From positions 1 to 6,801 of the forward strand of contig DUKA01000092.1 of NCBI GenBank assembly GCA_013329615.1: a DNA stretch of 6,801 nucleotides. The letters run 5' to 3'. Both the position numbers and the translations under genes were made by a program. This document shows, in pieces, positions 6,579 to 6,801 of this stretch (positions are counted from its first letter, which is position 1; every line of letters begins with the position of its first letter). The notes beneath the pieces were generated by a model, which worked only from the letters and a program-made list of their open reading frames with translations, searched no databases and had not been told where the DNA came from. The stretch is from Candidatus Bathyarchaeota archaeon. GTDB lineage: Archaea > Thermoproteota > Bathyarchaeia > TCS64.

Positions 6579-6590
6579 ATCCCCTTTTTT
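6579..6590 (+). terminator. T-run terminator after the C_GCAxxG_C_C gene
   Basis: ATCCCCTTTTTT begins four bases after the TAA stop and is identical over 12 bases to the tract after the aminotransferase at 3538-3549. It fits archaeal T-run termination for the + strand. It lies in the 19-base gap before the converging M20 gene's backup TAA. No comparable T-run exists for the minus strand here. Confidence 0.65.
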
Positions 6591-6593
6591 CCC

Positions 6594-6602
6594 TTAATCC
6601 TA
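6594..6602 (-). other. TAG stop backed by TAA two codons later (M20 gene)
   Basis: On the minus strand the M20 frame ends with GTG CAC, then TAG (6602-6600), GAT and TAA (6596-6594). If TAG is sense the protein gains only X-Asp. This is the second gene here whose terminal TAG is followed at once by a non-TAG stop. Confidence 0.6.
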
Positions 6603-6801
6603 GTGCACACCGAGCAGATCTAGCACTGATCTCGTCAAGACCCTCGCCGTCGGGAGCAGTGATTCGACGTCGACCCACTCGTTCGCCTCGCAGGTGTTGC
6701 CGCCGGTCGGTCCGCAGATGAGCGTCGGGACGCCGCCGTGGCCCGCTATATGGTTGGTGTCGGCTACGCTCCTCGCTAAGACGTGCTTGACTCTCCAACC
6801 C
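6600..6801 (-). CDS. M20 family metallopeptidase/deacylase (C-terminal fragment)
   Basis: The minus-strand frame running off the right edge gives the last 66 residues before TAG at 6602-6600 (first whole codon at 6800-6798). It contains SVADTNHIAGHGGVPTLI, then CGPTGGNTCEANEWV and DVESLLPTARVLTRSVLDLL. This is the typical end of M20 enzymes (ArgE/DapE/carboxypeptidase G2-like zinc hydrolases that cleave N-acyl amino acids or peptides): a G-x-PT-x-x-x-GP-GGN turn, then the segment carrying the last metal ligand, then N-E-W-V-D-V-x-S-L and a final helix. The usual His of GN-x-H-x-x-NE is Cys (C37 of the fragment, in NTCEANE). The gene converges on the C_GCAxxG_C_C gene. Substrate cannot be inferred from this piece. 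Confidence 0.75.
   Translation of the reverse strand, partial: GWRVKHVLARSVADTNHIAGHGGVPTLICGPTGGNTCEANEWVDVESLLPTARVLTRSVLDLLGVH

Noticed and set aside
6472..6798. Minus-strand frame of 108 codons at the right edge
   Set aside because: It is out of frame with the M20 coding sequence, Arg-rich, and runs antisense into the C_GCAxxG_C_C gene. The neighbouring frame gives clear M20 motifs.

Overview
The window is a compact, GC-rich stretch that looks archaeal. Genes are closely packed with short gaps, and two genes end in a bare C4T6 tract, the kind of T-run that archaeal RNA polymerase uses for termination. At least one gene appears to start at TTG, and the first two genes form a lipid-linked-sugar glycosylation pair. 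No rRNA, tRNA, CRISPR array or mobile element is visible. I cannot fix the phylum from this sequence alone.

Layout, left to right. (1) Positions 2-1612, + strand: a GT39/protein-mannosyltransferase-like membrane enzyme, cut at its 5' end, with a large beta-rich segment before its DE motif. (2) 1614-2327, +: a GT2 dolichyl-phosphate-sugar synthase-like enzyme, separated by one base from gene 1, so the two are probably one operon. (3) 2378-3538, +: a PLP-dependent class I/II aminotransferase whose frame contains two TAG codons (2651-2653 and 3095-3097) but is otherwise intact. (4) 3573-4265, +: a ferredoxin-NADP-reductase-type flavoprotein, ending in TAG with a TAA four codons further on. (5) 4325-6073, +: an adenine deaminase-like amidohydrolase with both its catalytic and C-terminal domains. 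(6) 6113-6574, +: a small C_GCAxxG_C_C family cysteine-rich protein. (7) 6801-6600, - strand: the C-terminal 66 residues of an M20 family metallopeptidase/deacylase, converging on gene 6 and ending in TAG with a TAA two codons further on.

The most interesting signal is how TAG is used. Four TAG codons matter to genes here. Two interrupt the aminotransferase at sites where family members carry an ordinary amino acid. One of these sites is eight residues after the PLP lysine, where many class I aminotransferases have the phosphate-binding Arg. The other two TAGs end genes but are backed almost at once by TAA. Every other complete gene ends in TGA or TAA, so no TAG in the window has to be a stop. 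This fits an archaeon in which TAG is translated, either as pyrrolysine genome-wide (a code already reported in some archaea) or, less likely, as another amino acid such as Gln. A nonsense-damaged pseudogene is the main alternative.

Functionally, genes 1-2 make a plausible surface-protein glycosylation module: one builds the polyprenyl-phosphate sugar, the other transfers it. Genes 3-7 are general amino-acid, redox, purine-salvage and peptide/acyl-amino-acid functions, with no obvious shared pathway.
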